In this document: piece by piece, positions 1 through 8,246 of the stretch
Position numbering within the stretch: position 1 is the first letter of the stretch
Layout of the letters: each line of letters starts with the position of its first letter
Source of the DNA: Novosphingobium mathurense
GTDB lineage: Bacteria > Pseudomonadota > Alphaproteobacteria > Sphingomonadales > Sphingomonadaceae
Reading direction: 5' to 3'
DNA: 64,000 nucleotides
NCBI RefSeq assembly: GCF_900168325.1
Contig: NZ_FVZE01000001.1
Coordinates: 1,054,001-1,118,000 of the forward strand
Made by a program: the position numbers and the translations under genes
The notes under the pieces: model-generated
Told to the model about the DNA's origin: nothing
The model's database searches: none
What the model saw: the letters and a program-made list of their open reading frames with translations, nothing else

Positions 1-91
1 CCTGCGCGCGATGCCAGGCATCAAGCGGCAGCAGCAAGGGCTCGATCGGCTCGAGGTCCTGGTCGTCTTGGGGATTCACTAATTCGCTCAA
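1..91 (-). CDS. gcvT: Aminomethyltransferase GcvT (glycine cleavage T protein), 5' end only
   Basis: Only the first 30 codons lie in the window and the gene runs off its left edge. The visible peptide ends in LLLPLDAWHRAQ, which resembles the N-terminus of alphaproteobacterial GcvT, where a short acidic leader precedes the folate-binding fold. The assignment rests mainly on context: the gene lies directly downstream of a tandem glycine riboswitch, whose classic target is the glycine cleavage operon. The start is taken as TTG at 91 because GGAG lies 7 bases upstream; an in-frame GTG at 79 is the alternative. GcvT transfers the methylene group of glycine to tetrahydrofolate in the cytoplasm. 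Confidence 0.6.
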   Translation of the reverse strand, partial: MSELVNPQDDQDLEPIEPLLLPLDAWHRAQ

Positions 92-129
92 GGCATAGCT
101 CCGCACAGCAATGGCACACCGTTTTCAGG

Positions 130-357
130 TGCCCCCTCTGTCACGGAAGCCTGAGAGCTTTGCCCCGGCACCCTTCAGCAGGGAATCCGGGCTTACACCT
201 TCGGCGGCCACGCCCGAAACGGACGGGGCACTTTCCAGAGCGTCACTATCGACCGGCGCGGTCCTTTTGCCTGAGAGATTCCGGGGCGGTTGCTCCTTCG
301 GCGCCTGCCATATCGATCCCTCTCAAGGGGCCGAATCGGCAGGTCTCTCCCGCGCTG
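130..357 (-). ncRNA. Tandem glycine riboswitch (two aptamers)
   Basis: Read on the minus strand, two glycine aptamers follow each other. The first (about 357-250) has GGGAGAGACC, then GCCGAAGGAGCAA, then CTCTCAGGCAAAAGGACC. The second (about 235-130) has GCCGCCGAAGGTGTAA, then GCAAAGCTCTCAGGC and GACAGAGGGGG. These are the conserved core elements of the family. About 40 bases separate the second aptamer from the TTG start of gcvT, so control could act on translation or on termination; I see no clear U-tract terminator. Positions 92-425, a stretch without a protein gene, are mostly accounted for by this element. Confidence 0.93.
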
Positions 358-425
358 TCAGCGACGCGACCACCCTTGAAAGAGGCTCAGGCGCAAGTCA
401 ACGCTCGTCACGCTGCGATGCAGTA

Positions 426-1148
426 TTAATCCCCTGCCCGCCGCAGGACGCGCCGCATCGAGTCGAAATCGTGCACGAAGCGGCCCTGGGCCCTCTCCTG
501 CACCAGCGCAAAGATCGTCCGCGCCACGGTCGCGGCACGTACCGAGCGGTATTTCCTCCACTTGCCGTGGAGCACCAGCATGTCGGCGATGGGGGCCAGC
601 ATCTGGCCAGCGCCTTCCAGCTTGCGCTTATCGGCCCGATGCCCGCGCAAGAGACCCGGCCTCAGGATATCGAGGCGGCGAAAGCCGAGCTTGCCCAGGT
701 CTTCCTCGGTCTCGCCCTTGGTGCGCAGGTAGAAATTGCGGCTCGTCCGGTCGGCCCCGACGGAAGACACCGCGATCATGTGATCGATGCCGGCCGTGCG
801 CGCAGCCTGCGCAACTTCGATGACGAGATCGTGGTCCACCGCCCGGAAAGCCGCCTGGCTTCCGGCGGCCTTGATCGTGGTGCCCAGCGCACAGACGAGA
901 ACGTCGGCCCGGGCCGCGCCGATGAGGGCCGACCAATCTTCCGGCAATCCCACGAGAACTTCGGTGCGCGCGCCCAGAGGCAGCGGGAATTCGCGGCGGG
1001 CGACGCTGACGACGCGCATGTCGGAGCGCCCCACGCTCTCGTCCAGAACGGCCGTACCGATCAGCCCGCTCGCCCCGACCAGGCAGATGCGATGTGCCGG
1101 AAGCGAGGGCTCCTCGCCCCGCTTCAGCACATCGAACAGGTCAGACAT
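426..1148 (-). CDS. NAD(P)-binding epimerase-like protein (atypical SDR)
   Basis: A 240-residue cytoplasmic Rossmann protein. The N-terminal LVGASGLIGTAVL is the glycine-rich nucleotide-binding loop of atypical short-chain dehydrogenases. The later segment HMIAVSSVGAD and the region around NFYLRTKGETEEDL match the HTATIP2/NAD(P)-binding group rather than classical YxxxK reductases. The ATG at 1148 overlaps the dgt stop by 8 bases, so it is translationally coupled as the last gene of the pnt-dgt run. Substrate unknown; relatives include redox sensors and ubiquinone-complex assembly factors. An upstream in-frame extension to 1187 lies inside dgt and is not supported. Confidence 0.75.
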   Translation of the reverse strand: MSDLFDVLKRGEEPSLPAHRICLVGASGLIGTAVLDESVGRSDMRVVSVARREFPLPLGARTEVLVGLPEDWSALIGAARADVLVCALGTTIKAAGSQAAFRAVDHDLVIEVAQAARTAGIDHMIAVSSVGADRTSRNFYLRTKGETEEDLGKLGFRRLDILRPGLLRGHRADKRKLEGAGQMLAPIADMLVLHGKWRKYRSVRAATVARTIFALVQERAQGRFVHDFDSMRRVLRRAGD

Positions 1149-2301
1149 TGCGCAGGCCCTCGGGCGTGCGCCCATAGATCTGCGCATGACAGGTGATCGC
1201 GTAACGGTCGGTCATGCCGGCGATGTAGTCGGCAATGTGACGGCTGCGCTCGGGCTCGTGCCGGGGCATCGTATCGATCCAGCTCTCCTCCATCAGCACC
1301 GGCTCCTGCGAATAGGCGGAGTAGAGCTCTGCCAGCACGGCGCGCGCGCGGCGAGCCGTCTCAATCTGCTCGGGATGGTAGTAAAGCTTGTCGTACATGA
1401 AGCGCTTGAAGGCACGCTCGGCCTCGGCCAGTCCCGGCGAAAAGGCGACGAGCGCCCGATCCGCGCCGCGCACTTCATCGACGCTGCCCACGCCGACAAG
1501 GCGCTGCTGCGTCTCTGCAATGAGGTCATTGACCATGAAGCCGATCTGGCTGCGGATCAGTTCCGCCAGTTGCCGCTCGCGCGGCACCCCGGGATAGCGC
1601 CGCTCGACTTCGGCCCAGTGCTCGGCCACGAAGGGATGCGCGAGCAGTTCGTCGAGATCGAGAAAGCCTGCCCGCAAGCCGTCGTCGATATCGTGGTTGT
1701 CGTAGGCGATGTCGTCGGAAAGAGCGGCGACCTGCGCTTCCAGCGAGGCATAAGTGCCAAGCTCCAGCCCGTAAGCGGCGTCCAGTTCGCGCAGGGCCCA
1801 GTTCGGTTCGGTCACGGGGCCATTGTGCTTGGCCAAGCCTTCGAGCGTCTCCCATGTCAGGTTCAGCCCGTCATGCTCGCAATAGGGACTGTCGATGCGC
1901 ATCAGCGTGCGCAGGCAATGCGCGTTGTGATCGAAGCCCCCGGCCTTATGGAGCGCGCTGTCGAGCGCCTCTTCGCCGGCATGGCCGAATGGCGGGTGGC
2001 CGATGTCGTGCGCCAGCGCCAGCGCCTCGGTCAGGTCCTCGTCGAGCCCGAGCGTGCGGGCAATCACGCGCGCGATCTGCGCAACCTCGAGGCTGTGGGT
2101 CAGGCGAACCCGGTAATGATCGCCGTCCGGCGCGATGAAGACCTGCGTCTTGTAGCGCAGGCGGCGAAAGGCGATCGAATGGATGATCCGGTCGCGATCA
2201 CGCTGGTATGCACTGCGCGGCCCGCGGGCCACGGCGTTCTCCATCGGAAATTCGCGTCCGCGCGAATGGGCGGGGTTCGAAGCATAGGGGGCAAGGGTCA
2301 A
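1141..2301 (-). CDS. dgt: Deoxyguanosinetriphosphate triphosphohydrolase-like protein
   Basis: A 386-residue HD-domain protein of the dGTPase family, which hydrolyses dNTPs to deoxynucleoside and triphosphate. The N-terminal signature YQRDRDRIIHS is followed by FRRLRYKTQVF, the metal-binding histidine in LTHSLEVAQIAR and the HD pair in ALAHDIGHPPFGH. The start is set at TTG 2301 (MTLAPYASNPAHSRG), which matches the usual start of the family in alphaproteobacteria; the 48 codons upstream look non-coding. Alphaproteobacterial members are usually named dGTPase-like because their substrate range has not been shown. The next gene downstream overlaps it by 8 bases. Confidence 0.9.
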   Translation of the reverse strand: MTLAPYASNPAHSRGREFPMENAVARGPRSAYQRDRDRIIHSIAFRRLRYKTQVFIAPDGDHYRVRLTHSLEVAQIARVIARTLGLDEDLTEALALAHDIGHPPFGHAGEEALDSALHKAGGFDHNAHCLRTLMRIDSPYCEHDGLNLTWETLEGLAKHNGPVTEPNWALRELDAAYGLELGTYASLEAQVAALSDDIAYDNHDIDDGLRAGFLDLDELLAHPFVAEHWAEVERRYPGVPRERQLAELIRSQIGFMVNDLIAETQQRLVGVGSVDEVRGADRALVAFSPGLAEAERAFKRFMYDKLYYHPEQIETARRARAVLAELYSAYSQEPVLMEESWIDTMPRHEPERSRHIADYIAGMTDRYAITCHAQIYGRTPEGLRNV

Positions 2302-2351
2302 GCGCAGGTCTTTCCCGGATCGGCTGTCGGAACTGGATCGTCTGCGCCGCC

Positions 2352-2669
2352 CTAGCGAGCAATCCCCACCTTGCACAAGGCCGCCGAGGTCGTCGTGACC
2401 AAAATGACCTTCGTGTCGTCCACCTCGCGCACCGCCCGCAACCACGCGCCCGGGGTCGGCTTGTCACCTTCGAGCGCCTGCAGCTTCATCAATTGCACGA
2501 AGCTCAAGTGCCGTACCATGCGTTTGGCCATGCAGGTCGACACCCGGGCCGACATGCCCGCTTCGAGCAAGGCCCCGCGCACGCGCCAGCCTGCGTAGAG
2601 GTGAGCGGACACAACCAGAAGAGCCAGAAGGCCCACGAGCATCAGCGCCCGCTTCACCAATTTCATCAT
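2352..2669 (-). CDS. Small single-pass membrane protein, hypothetical
   Basis: A 105-residue protein that I cannot place in a family. One hydrophobic segment (about residues 8-26) near the N-terminus suggests an inner-membrane anchor with a periplasmic tail. Two cysteines (around residues 46 and 99) could pair in the periplasm. It lies between pntB (16 bases upstream) and dgt (50 bases downstream) on the same strand, which argues for a real operon member. The N-terminus is positively charged (MMKLVKR), as expected for an inserted signal anchor. Confidence 0.6.
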   Translation of the reverse strand: MMKLVKRALMLVGLLALLVVSAHLYAGWRVRGALLEAGMSARVSTCMAKRMVRHLSFVQLMKLQALEGDKPTPGAWLRAVREVDDTKVILVTTTSAALCKVGIAR

Positions 2670-2685
2670 GACGGGATGACCTGGC

Positions 2686-4110
2686 CTAGAGCGCCTTGAC
2701 GATCTCTTCGACCATCTTCTTCGCGTCGGCGAGCAGCATCATGGTCTGGTCCATGTAGAAAACGTCGTTATCGACGCCCGCATAGCCCTGTCCGCCCATC
2801 GAGCGCTTGATGAAGAAAATCGTCTTGGCCTTGTCGACGTCGAACACCGGCATGCCGTAGATCGGCGAGGACTTGTCGGTCTTGGCCGCCGGGTTGACGA
2901 CGTCGTTGGCGCCGATGATGAAGGCCACGTCGGCCTGCGCGAACTCGCTGTTGATGTCCTCGAGTTCGAAGACTTCATCGTAAGGCACGCTGGCTTCGGC
3001 AAGCAGCACGTTCATGTGACCGGGCATGCGCCCCGCGACCGGGTGGATCGCATACTTCACGTTGACGCCGTGTTCCTTGAGCAGGTCGCCCATCTCGCGC
3101 AGGGCATGCTGGGCCTGAGCCACGGCCATGCCGTAACCGGGGATGATGATGACGTTCTCGGCTTCCTTCATCAGGAAGGCCGCGTCCTCGGCCGAACCGC
3201 GCTTCCACGGGCGCTGCTCCTTGGTGCCGCCGTCGCCAGCGCCGCCAGCATCGGCGCCGAAGCCGCCGGCAATCACCGAGATGAAGCTACGGTTCATTGC
3301 CTTGCACATGATGTACGAGAGGATCGCACCCGAGGAACCGACGAGCGCGCCGGTGATGATCATCGCGGTGTTGTGCAGCGTGAAGCCCATCGCCGCCGCG
3401 GCCCAGCCCGAATACGAGTTGAGCATCGAGACGACCACCGGCATGTCCGCGCCGCCGATCGGGATGATCAGCAGGAAGCCAATCGCGAAAGACAGCGCAA
3501 CGACGATCCAGAACAGCACATTTTCGCCCGGACCGGCCTGCCCCGAATTGGTGAACAGGCCCGTTAGCACGAGAATGAGGATCAAAGTACCCAGGTTGAT
3601 GACATGGCGTGCGGGCAGCATGATCGGTGCGCCCGACATGTTGCCGTTGAGCTTGGCAAAGGCGATCACCGAACCGGAAAAGGTGATGGCGCCGATGGCA
3701 GCGCCCAGCGCCATTTCGACGCGGCTAACGGTCAGGATGTTGCCGTCAGCGCCGAGAATGCCGAAAGCGCCGGGATTGAGGAAGGCCGCCACGGCCACCA
3801 GCACGGCGGCCAGACCGACGAGCGAGTGGAATGCCGCAACGAGCTGCGGCATCGCCGTCATCTGGATGCGCCGGGCAATCACGAAGCCGACACCGCCGCC
3901 AATGACGATGGCGCCCACGATCTCGGGCAGGCTGGCGATCTCGTGCGTCATCAGCGTCGTGACGACGGCGATGAGCATGCCGAACATGCCGTAGCGATTG
4001 CCCTTGCGGGACGTCGCCGGAGAAGACAGGCCGCGAAGGGCGAGGATGAAGCAGACGCCCGCAACGAGGTAGGCGACGGCCACCCACGGGTTTACCGCAT
4101 GGGTTTCCAT
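2686..4110 (-). CDS. pntB: NAD(P) transhydrogenase subunit beta
   Basis: A 474-residue inner-membrane protein that forms the NADP(H)-binding and most of the proton-channel part of proton-translocating transhydrogenase, which makes NADPH from NADH using proton motive force. About nine hydrophobic segments fill residues 10-270. The C-terminal domain III has the NADP loop VIIIPGYGMAVAQAQHA and later VAFIIGANDVVNPAA and KRSMGGQGYAGVDN. Its ATG shares one base with the pntAB stop, so the two are coupled. It completes the split-subunit (PntAA/PntAB/PntB) form usual in alphaproteobacteria. Confidence 0.96.
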   Translation of the reverse strand: METHAVNPWVAVAYLVAGVCFILALRGLSSPATSRKGNRYGMFGMLIAVVTTLMTHEIASLPEIVGAIVIGGGVGFVIARRIQMTAMPQLVAAFHSLVGLAAVLVAVAAFLNPGAFGILGADGNILTVSRVEMALGAAIGAITFSGSVIAFAKLNGNMSGAPIMLPARHVINLGTLILILVLTGLFTNSGQAGPGENVLFWIVVALSFAIGFLLIIPIGGADMPVVVSMLNSYSGWAAAAMGFTLHNTAMIITGALVGSSGAILSYIMCKAMNRSFISVIAGGFGADAGGAGDGGTKEQRPWKRGSAEDAAFLMKEAENVIIIPGYGMAVAQAQHALREMGDLLKEHGVNVKYAIHPVAGRMPGHMNVLLAEASVPYDEVFELEDINSEFAQADVAFIIGANDVVNPAAKTDKSSPIYGMPVFDVDKAKTIFFIKRSMGGQGYAGVDNDVFYMDQTMMLLADAKKMVEEIVKAL

Positions 4111-4415
4111 TACTTGCTATCCCCCTTTGCTGCCGGCTTGTCCTTCTTCTTGTACATGGCCAGCATGCGTTCGGTGACCGCGAAGCCGCCGAAGATGTTG
4201 ACGCTGGCAAGGACGACCGCGCCCAGCCCAAGCCACTTGGCCAGCGGGCTTCCCGCGGCGGCGCTGGCGACGAGCGCACCGACGACGATCACGGAGGAAA
4301 TGGCATTGGTCACCGCCATCAGCGGCGTGTGCAGGGCCGGCGTAACCGACCAGACGACGTAGTAGCCCACGAAGCAGGCCATTACGAAGATCGATAGGAT
4401 CGAAATGAAGTCCAT
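4110..4415 (-). CDS. pntAB: NAD(P) transhydrogenase subunit alpha part 2 (membrane part)
   Basis: A 101-residue protein with three hydrophobic segments, which supplies the domain II helices that are fused to subunit alpha in E. coli. The signature SVTPALHTPLMAVTNAISSV is the conserved helix of this subunit. It lies between pntAA (14 bases) and pntB (1-base overlap). The lysine-rich tail (YKKKDKPAAKG) is cytoplasmic. Confidence 0.95.
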   Translation of the reverse strand: MDFISILSIFVMACFVGYYVVWSVTPALHTPLMAVTNAISSVIVVGALVASAAAGSPLAKWLGLGAVVLASVNIFGGFAVTERMLAMYKKKDKPAAKGDSK

Positions 4416-4429
4416 CGTCGTGCCCCCCC

Positions 4430-5563
4430 TCAGGCCAGTAGGCGTGGATTGACGACCTTGCCGCCCTGCGTCAGGCGGATTGCGTCACCGATTTCCTCGT
4501 CGAGCACGGGCCCTCCCTGCTCCTTGTCCCAGAAGGCAGAGAGGAAATTGAACAGGTTGCGGGCGTAGAGCGCCGAGGCGTCTGCGGCGAGATGGGCAGG
4601 CGTATTGGAATAGCCCATGATCTTCACGCCGTGCTTTTCGACGACCTGATCGGGCACCGAACCCTCGACGTTGCCACCCTGTGCGACCGCGAGGTCGAAG
4701 ATGACGCTGCCCGGCTTCATCGTCGCGATCTGGACATCGGAAATCAGCCGCGGTGCAGCGCGTCCGGGAATGAGCGCAGTCGTGATGACGATGTCCTGCT
4801 TGGCGATATGGCTGGAAACCAGTTCGGCCTGCGCCTTCTGGTATTCCTCCGACATCTCGGTCGCATAACCGCCAGCGCCTTCACCCTCGATCCCGGCGAC
4901 ATTCTCGACGAAGATCGGCTTGGCGCCCAGCGAGAGGATCTGTTCCCTGGTCGCGGCACGCACGTCGGTTGCCGAAACCTGCGCACCCAGGCGGCGTGCC
5001 GTGGCAATCGCCTGGAGTCCGGCAACGCCCACGCCCATGACGAAGACCTTGGCAGCGCTGACGGTGCCGGCCGCCGTCATCATCATCGGGAATGCGCGGC
5101 CATAGGTATCGGCAGCGGCGATGACCGCCTTGTAGCCCGACAGGTTCGACTGCGAGGACAGCACGTCCATCGACTGCGCACGGGTGATACGCGGCATGAA
5201 TTCCATCGACAGCGCCTCCAGGCCCGCCGCCGCATAGGCATCGACGCGTTCGCGCTGACCGAACGGGTCCATGATCGCAACGACCCATGCCCCCGGCTTG
5301 ACGCCGCTCAACGCTGCCGGATCGGGTCCCTGGACACCGAAGACGATGTCTGCGCCGGACAGCACTTCGGACGCCGGGCCGACTTGCGCCCCGGCGTTCC
5401 GGAATTCCTCATCGGAAAAACTGGCCACAGCGCCCGCACCGGCCTCGACGGCCACTTCGGCGCCGAGTGCCACGAGCTTTTTCACGGTCTCCGGCGATGC
5501 CGAAACGCGTGTCTCCCCCCTCGCGGTCTCTTTGAGGACCGCGATCCGCTGGCTCTGTGGCAC
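4430..5563 (-). CDS. pntAA: NAD(P) transhydrogenase subunit alpha part 1 (NAD-binding)
   Basis: A 377-residue soluble subunit that binds NAD(H) (domain I). It resembles alanine dehydrogenase: RIAVLKETARGETRVSASPE at the N-terminus, then VFVMGVGVAGLQAIATARRLGA, the Rossmann loop, and TALIPGRAAPRLI. The length fits the split form, which lacks the C-terminal membrane helices. It heads the transhydrogenase cistrons, 7 bases downstream of the small cytochrome oxidase subunit gene. Confidence 0.96.
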   Translation of the reverse strand: MPQSQRIAVLKETARGETRVSASPETVKKLVALGAEVAVEAGAGAVASFSDEEFRNAGAQVGPASEVLSGADIVFGVQGPDPAALSGVKPGAWVVAIMDPFGQRERVDAYAAAGLEALSMEFMPRITRAQSMDVLSSQSNLSGYKAVIAAADTYGRAFPMMMTAAGTVSAAKVFVMGVGVAGLQAIATARRLGAQVSATDVRAATREQILSLGAKPIFVENVAGIEGEGAGGYATEMSEEYQKAQAELVSSHIAKQDIVITTALIPGRAAPRLISDVQIATMKPGSVIFDLAVAQGGNVEGSVPDQVVEKHGVKIMGYSNTPAHLAADASALYARNLFNFLSAFWDKEQGGPVLDEEIGDAIRLTQGGKVVNPRLLA

Positions 5564-5570
5564 AGTCAGA

Positions 5571-5693
5571 TCAGGCGATCAGGCCGATGACGACCGCCAC
5601 GACGGCGATGCAGATCCCGGTACCCCAGGTCGCCGCCTTGATGAAGCTGTTGTAGGTTTCCTGCGCGGCGCGCATGTCATTGCCCGAAGCCAT
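5571..5693 (-). CDS. aa3-type cytochrome c oxidase subunit IV
   Basis: A 40-residue protein: a short hydrophilic segment (MASGNDMRAAQETYNSFIKA) followed by one membrane helix (WGTGICIAVVAVVIGLIA). This is the layout of the bacterial aa3-type oxidase subunit IV, which packs against subunits I-III in the inner membrane and contributes little to activity. It lies 7 bases upstream of pntAA, apparently in the same transcript and apart from the other oxidase genes. I identified it by direct translation; the family is easily missed because of its size. Confidence 0.85.
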   Translation of the reverse strand: MASGNDMRAAQETYNSFIKAATWGTGICIAVVAVVIGLIA

Positions 5694-5905
5694 GATTTCG
5701 TTCCCCAAGTAACGGTTTTTGTAATTGCTGACCAAGCTCTAGCTGCATGCTGCGCTGCACTCAAGCCCGAAGCAGGCCGACCTCTCACTTCTGCCAAGGC
5801 CACCACTGCGCCCCGGAATGAGACAGTTCAGGCTTAATCCCGTCTTTACCTGATTGCCCTAAGACTTTCGCAAGACACTGCAGAGGCTTGATACAAGGCG
5901 GGCAA

Positions 5906-7330
5906 ATGGCGGATCTCGAACAGCGCCTACTCATGCTTATCGACGATGAGCCGGCGCAGAGCCGGTTGATCTCGGCCCTCGCCGGGCGCGAAGGCTGGCG
6001 CACGATCATCGTGCATGACGCGGAAACAGCAATTGCAACCCTGGGCACGCGCCAGGGCATGCAGCTATCGGCCATCATCCTCGATCAATGGGTGCCGGGC
6101 GACGATGCCTGCTCGTTGATTTCCGAGCTGAAGTCGCGCCGCCCCGCCCTGCCGATCCTGATGCTGACCGCCAGCACGTCCCCGCTTCTCGCCGTGGAAG
6201 CGATGCGCGCGGGTGCCGCCGACTATCTCGTCAAACCCGTTGCACCGGACCGGCTCATGCACGCGCTGCGCTCGGCCACGACCCGGGAAACGCCGCGTGA
6301 CGAACTGGCACCGCTAACGGAAAAGATGCCGTCGAGCCCCGATTTCGAATCGATGATCGGGGCCTCGCCCAACTTCCGCAAGGCACTGGCGGTGGCCGCC
6401 AAGGCCGCGCGCGGCCACGGGCATGTCCTGATCGAGGGCGAAAGCGGATCCGGCAAGGAACTGCTGATCCGTGCCATGCACGCGGCCAGCCCGCGCGCAA
6501 AGTTGCCGCTGCGCATCGTGAATATCGCCGGGCTTGCGGGAAACTCGGTGGAAACGGCCCTGTTCGGGCATGAGAAAGGCGCCTTTCCCGGCGCGTTCGA
6601 CCGCCAGGTCGGCGCATTGCAGCATTGCGACGGAGCAACGCTGGCGATCGACGAGGTCGACCGGCTGCCGCTCTCCGTCCAGGAACGCCTGCTGGAATCG
6701 CTGCGCCGTCACGACGTTCGCCCGATCGGCGCGCATCACTCCTTCCGCATCGATGTGCGGGTTATCGCCGCCAGCAATCTGCCGTTGCAGGACCTTGTCA
6801 GCCAGGGACACTTCCTGCCCGAACTGCTCGAAGTCCTCTCGCCCACCAAGGTGGAACTGCCCCCGCTGCGCGAGCGGACCGGGGACATTCCCGCCCTCAC
6901 CCGCTTCTTCCTCGCCCGCATCGGCGAGCAGCCGGGCCTGCGCGAGCTGGGCATCACCGATGGCGCCCTGTCGCTGCTGGCCGCCTACGACTGGCCGGGC
7001 AACGTCCGTCAGCTTCAGGCCGTGCTGTTCCGAGCCGCAGTTTTCTGCGACGGCGACGCGCTGACGTCGGAAGATTTTCCACAGCTTCTCAACATACTGG
7101 GCACAGGTCCATCCACAGTCGCCGGGAACCCCATGCAGGAAAGCTCGGGGGTCATGCTCTACACGCCTGACGGCAACCTGCGACCGCTGGAAGACATCGA
7201 GGCCGACGTCATCCGCCTCGCGATCGGGCACTATCGCGGCCGCATGACCGAGGTCGCAAGGCGGCTCGGCATCGGACGGTCCACGCTCTACCGCAAGCTC
7301 AGCGAACTCGGCATCGACAACGCGGCCTGA
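5906..7330 (+). CDS. NtrC-family response regulator with degenerate AAA+ domain
   Basis: A 474-residue protein with a receiver domain (residues 8-125; Asp60 as phosphoacceptor, Lys110), a central AAA+ domain (150-385) and a C-terminal Fis-type helix-turn-helix (about 435-470, GRMTEVARRLGIGRSTLYRK). Walker A is GESGSGKE (178-185). Three hallmarks of sigma54 activators are altered: GAFTGA reads GAFPGA (225-230), Walker B reads LAIDE, and the arginine-finger segment FREDLxxRL reads FLPELLEVL (303-311). It probably binds DNA as a phosphorylation-controlled regulator without driving sigma54 open-complex formation. The start is ATG 5906, with AAGGCGG upstream; a TTG six codons earlier is less likely. 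No partner kinase is adjacent. Confidence 0.85.
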   Translation: MADLEQRLLMLIDDEPAQSRLISALAGREGWRTIIVHDAETAIATLGTRQGMQLSAIILDQWVPGDDACSLISELKSRRPALPILMLTASTSPLLAVEAMRAGAADYLVKPVAPDRLMHALRSATTRETPRDELAPLTEKMPSSPDFESMIGASPNFRKALAVAAKAARGHGHVLIEGESGSGKELLIRAMHAASPRAKLPLRIVNIAGLAGNSVETALFGHEKGAFPGAFDRQVGALQHCDGATLAIDEVDRLPLSVQERLLESLRRHDVRPIGAHHSFRIDVRVIAASNLPLQDLVSQGHFLPELLEVLSPTKVELPPLRERTGDIPALTRFFLARIGEQPGLRELGITDGALSLLAAYDWPGNVRQLQAVLFRAAVFCDGDALTSEDFPQLLNILGTGPSTVAGNPMQESSGVMLYTPDGNLRPLEDIEADVIRLAIGHYRGRMTEVARRLGIGRSTLYRKLSELGIDNAA

Positions 7331-7459
7331 GCAGGCCATATTCCGCGCCTGCGCAATCAAGGAGTTTCCCGACTTGGTCCAGTGACACCGCCCCGGCGGA
7401 CTGTTCCCCAGCGACGCGGCATTCGTGCCGTGCGGACCATGTCATCTGAAGGAAATTCC

Positions 7460-8215
7460 ATGCCCCGTTTCGAAGGCAAGACCGCGCTCATCACCGGCGC
7501 GGCATCCGGCATCGGCGCTGCCTGCGCCCGGCACCTCTGCACCCGGGGCCTGTCCCGTCTGATCCTAATCGACAAGGATGAGCAGGCCCTCGCCGCTTTC
7601 TCAGCCGATTGCGAGACAGTCCGGCATCATGGCGACGTCGCCAATCCCGCGTTGTGGACCAAGGTTACGGCAGGCCTCGACCGGCTGGACTGCGCCATCC
7701 TCAATGCCGGGCGGGCCGACAGCGCCCCGATCGTCGATCTCGATCTCGCGAACTGGCGCCAGGTTCTCTCGACCAATCTGGACGGCATGTTCCTGTCCCT
7801 GCAATGCGCGATGCGAGCGATGCAGGACGCGGGCGGCAGCATCGTCCTCACGGCATCGGTCAGCGGGATCAAGGCAGAGCCGGGAACCGCCGCCTATGGT
7901 GCGAGCAAGGCCGGCGTCATCCAGCTTGCGAAAGTAGCGGCCAAGGAAGGCGCCTCGAAAGGGATCAGGGTCAATGCCATGGCACCCGGCGGAGTCGATA
8001 CGCCGATCTGGGACCAGGTGGCGATGTTCGGCGACTTCGTGGAACAGCATGGCAGCCGCGAGGCCGCAATTGCCGCGATGGGAGAACTGGCGACCCCGCT
8101 GGGCCGTTTCGCACGCAGCGACGAGATCGCCGGGCAGATCGCGTTTCTCCTGTCGGACGCTGCCGCGACGATCACCGGGACGGTGCTGGTCAGCGACGGC
8201 GGGTACAGCCTCTAG
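7460..8215 (+). CDS. SDR family oxidoreductase
   Basis: A 251-residue classical short-chain dehydrogenase. The cofactor loop TGAASGIGAACA lies near the N-terminus, NAG is in CAILNAGRADSA, the catalytic serine is in VLTASVSGIKA and the YxxxK pair is in AAYGASKAG. The C-terminus ITGTVLVSDGGYSL is typical. The acidic residue at the end of beta-strand 2 (LILIDKDEQ) favours NAD(H). The ATG at 7460 has AAGGAA seven bases upstream, which is better than the in-frame ATG at 7439. Substrate unknown. It is monocistronic and converges on folP. Confidence 0.87.
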   Translation: MPRFEGKTALITGAASGIGAACARHLCTRGLSRLILIDKDEQALAAFSADCETVRHHGDVANPALWTKVTAGLDRLDCAILNAGRADSAPIVDLDLANWRQVLSTNLDGMFLSLQCAMRAMQDAGGSIVLTASVSGIKAEPGTAAYGASKAGVIQLAKVAAKEGASKGIRVNAMAPGGVDTPIWDQVAMFGDFVEQHGSREAAIAAMGELATPLGRFARSDEIAGQIAFLLSDAAATITGTVLVSDGGYSL

Positions 8216-8246
8216 GCTGGATCCGTTTCCTCGCTGGCAGGATCGC

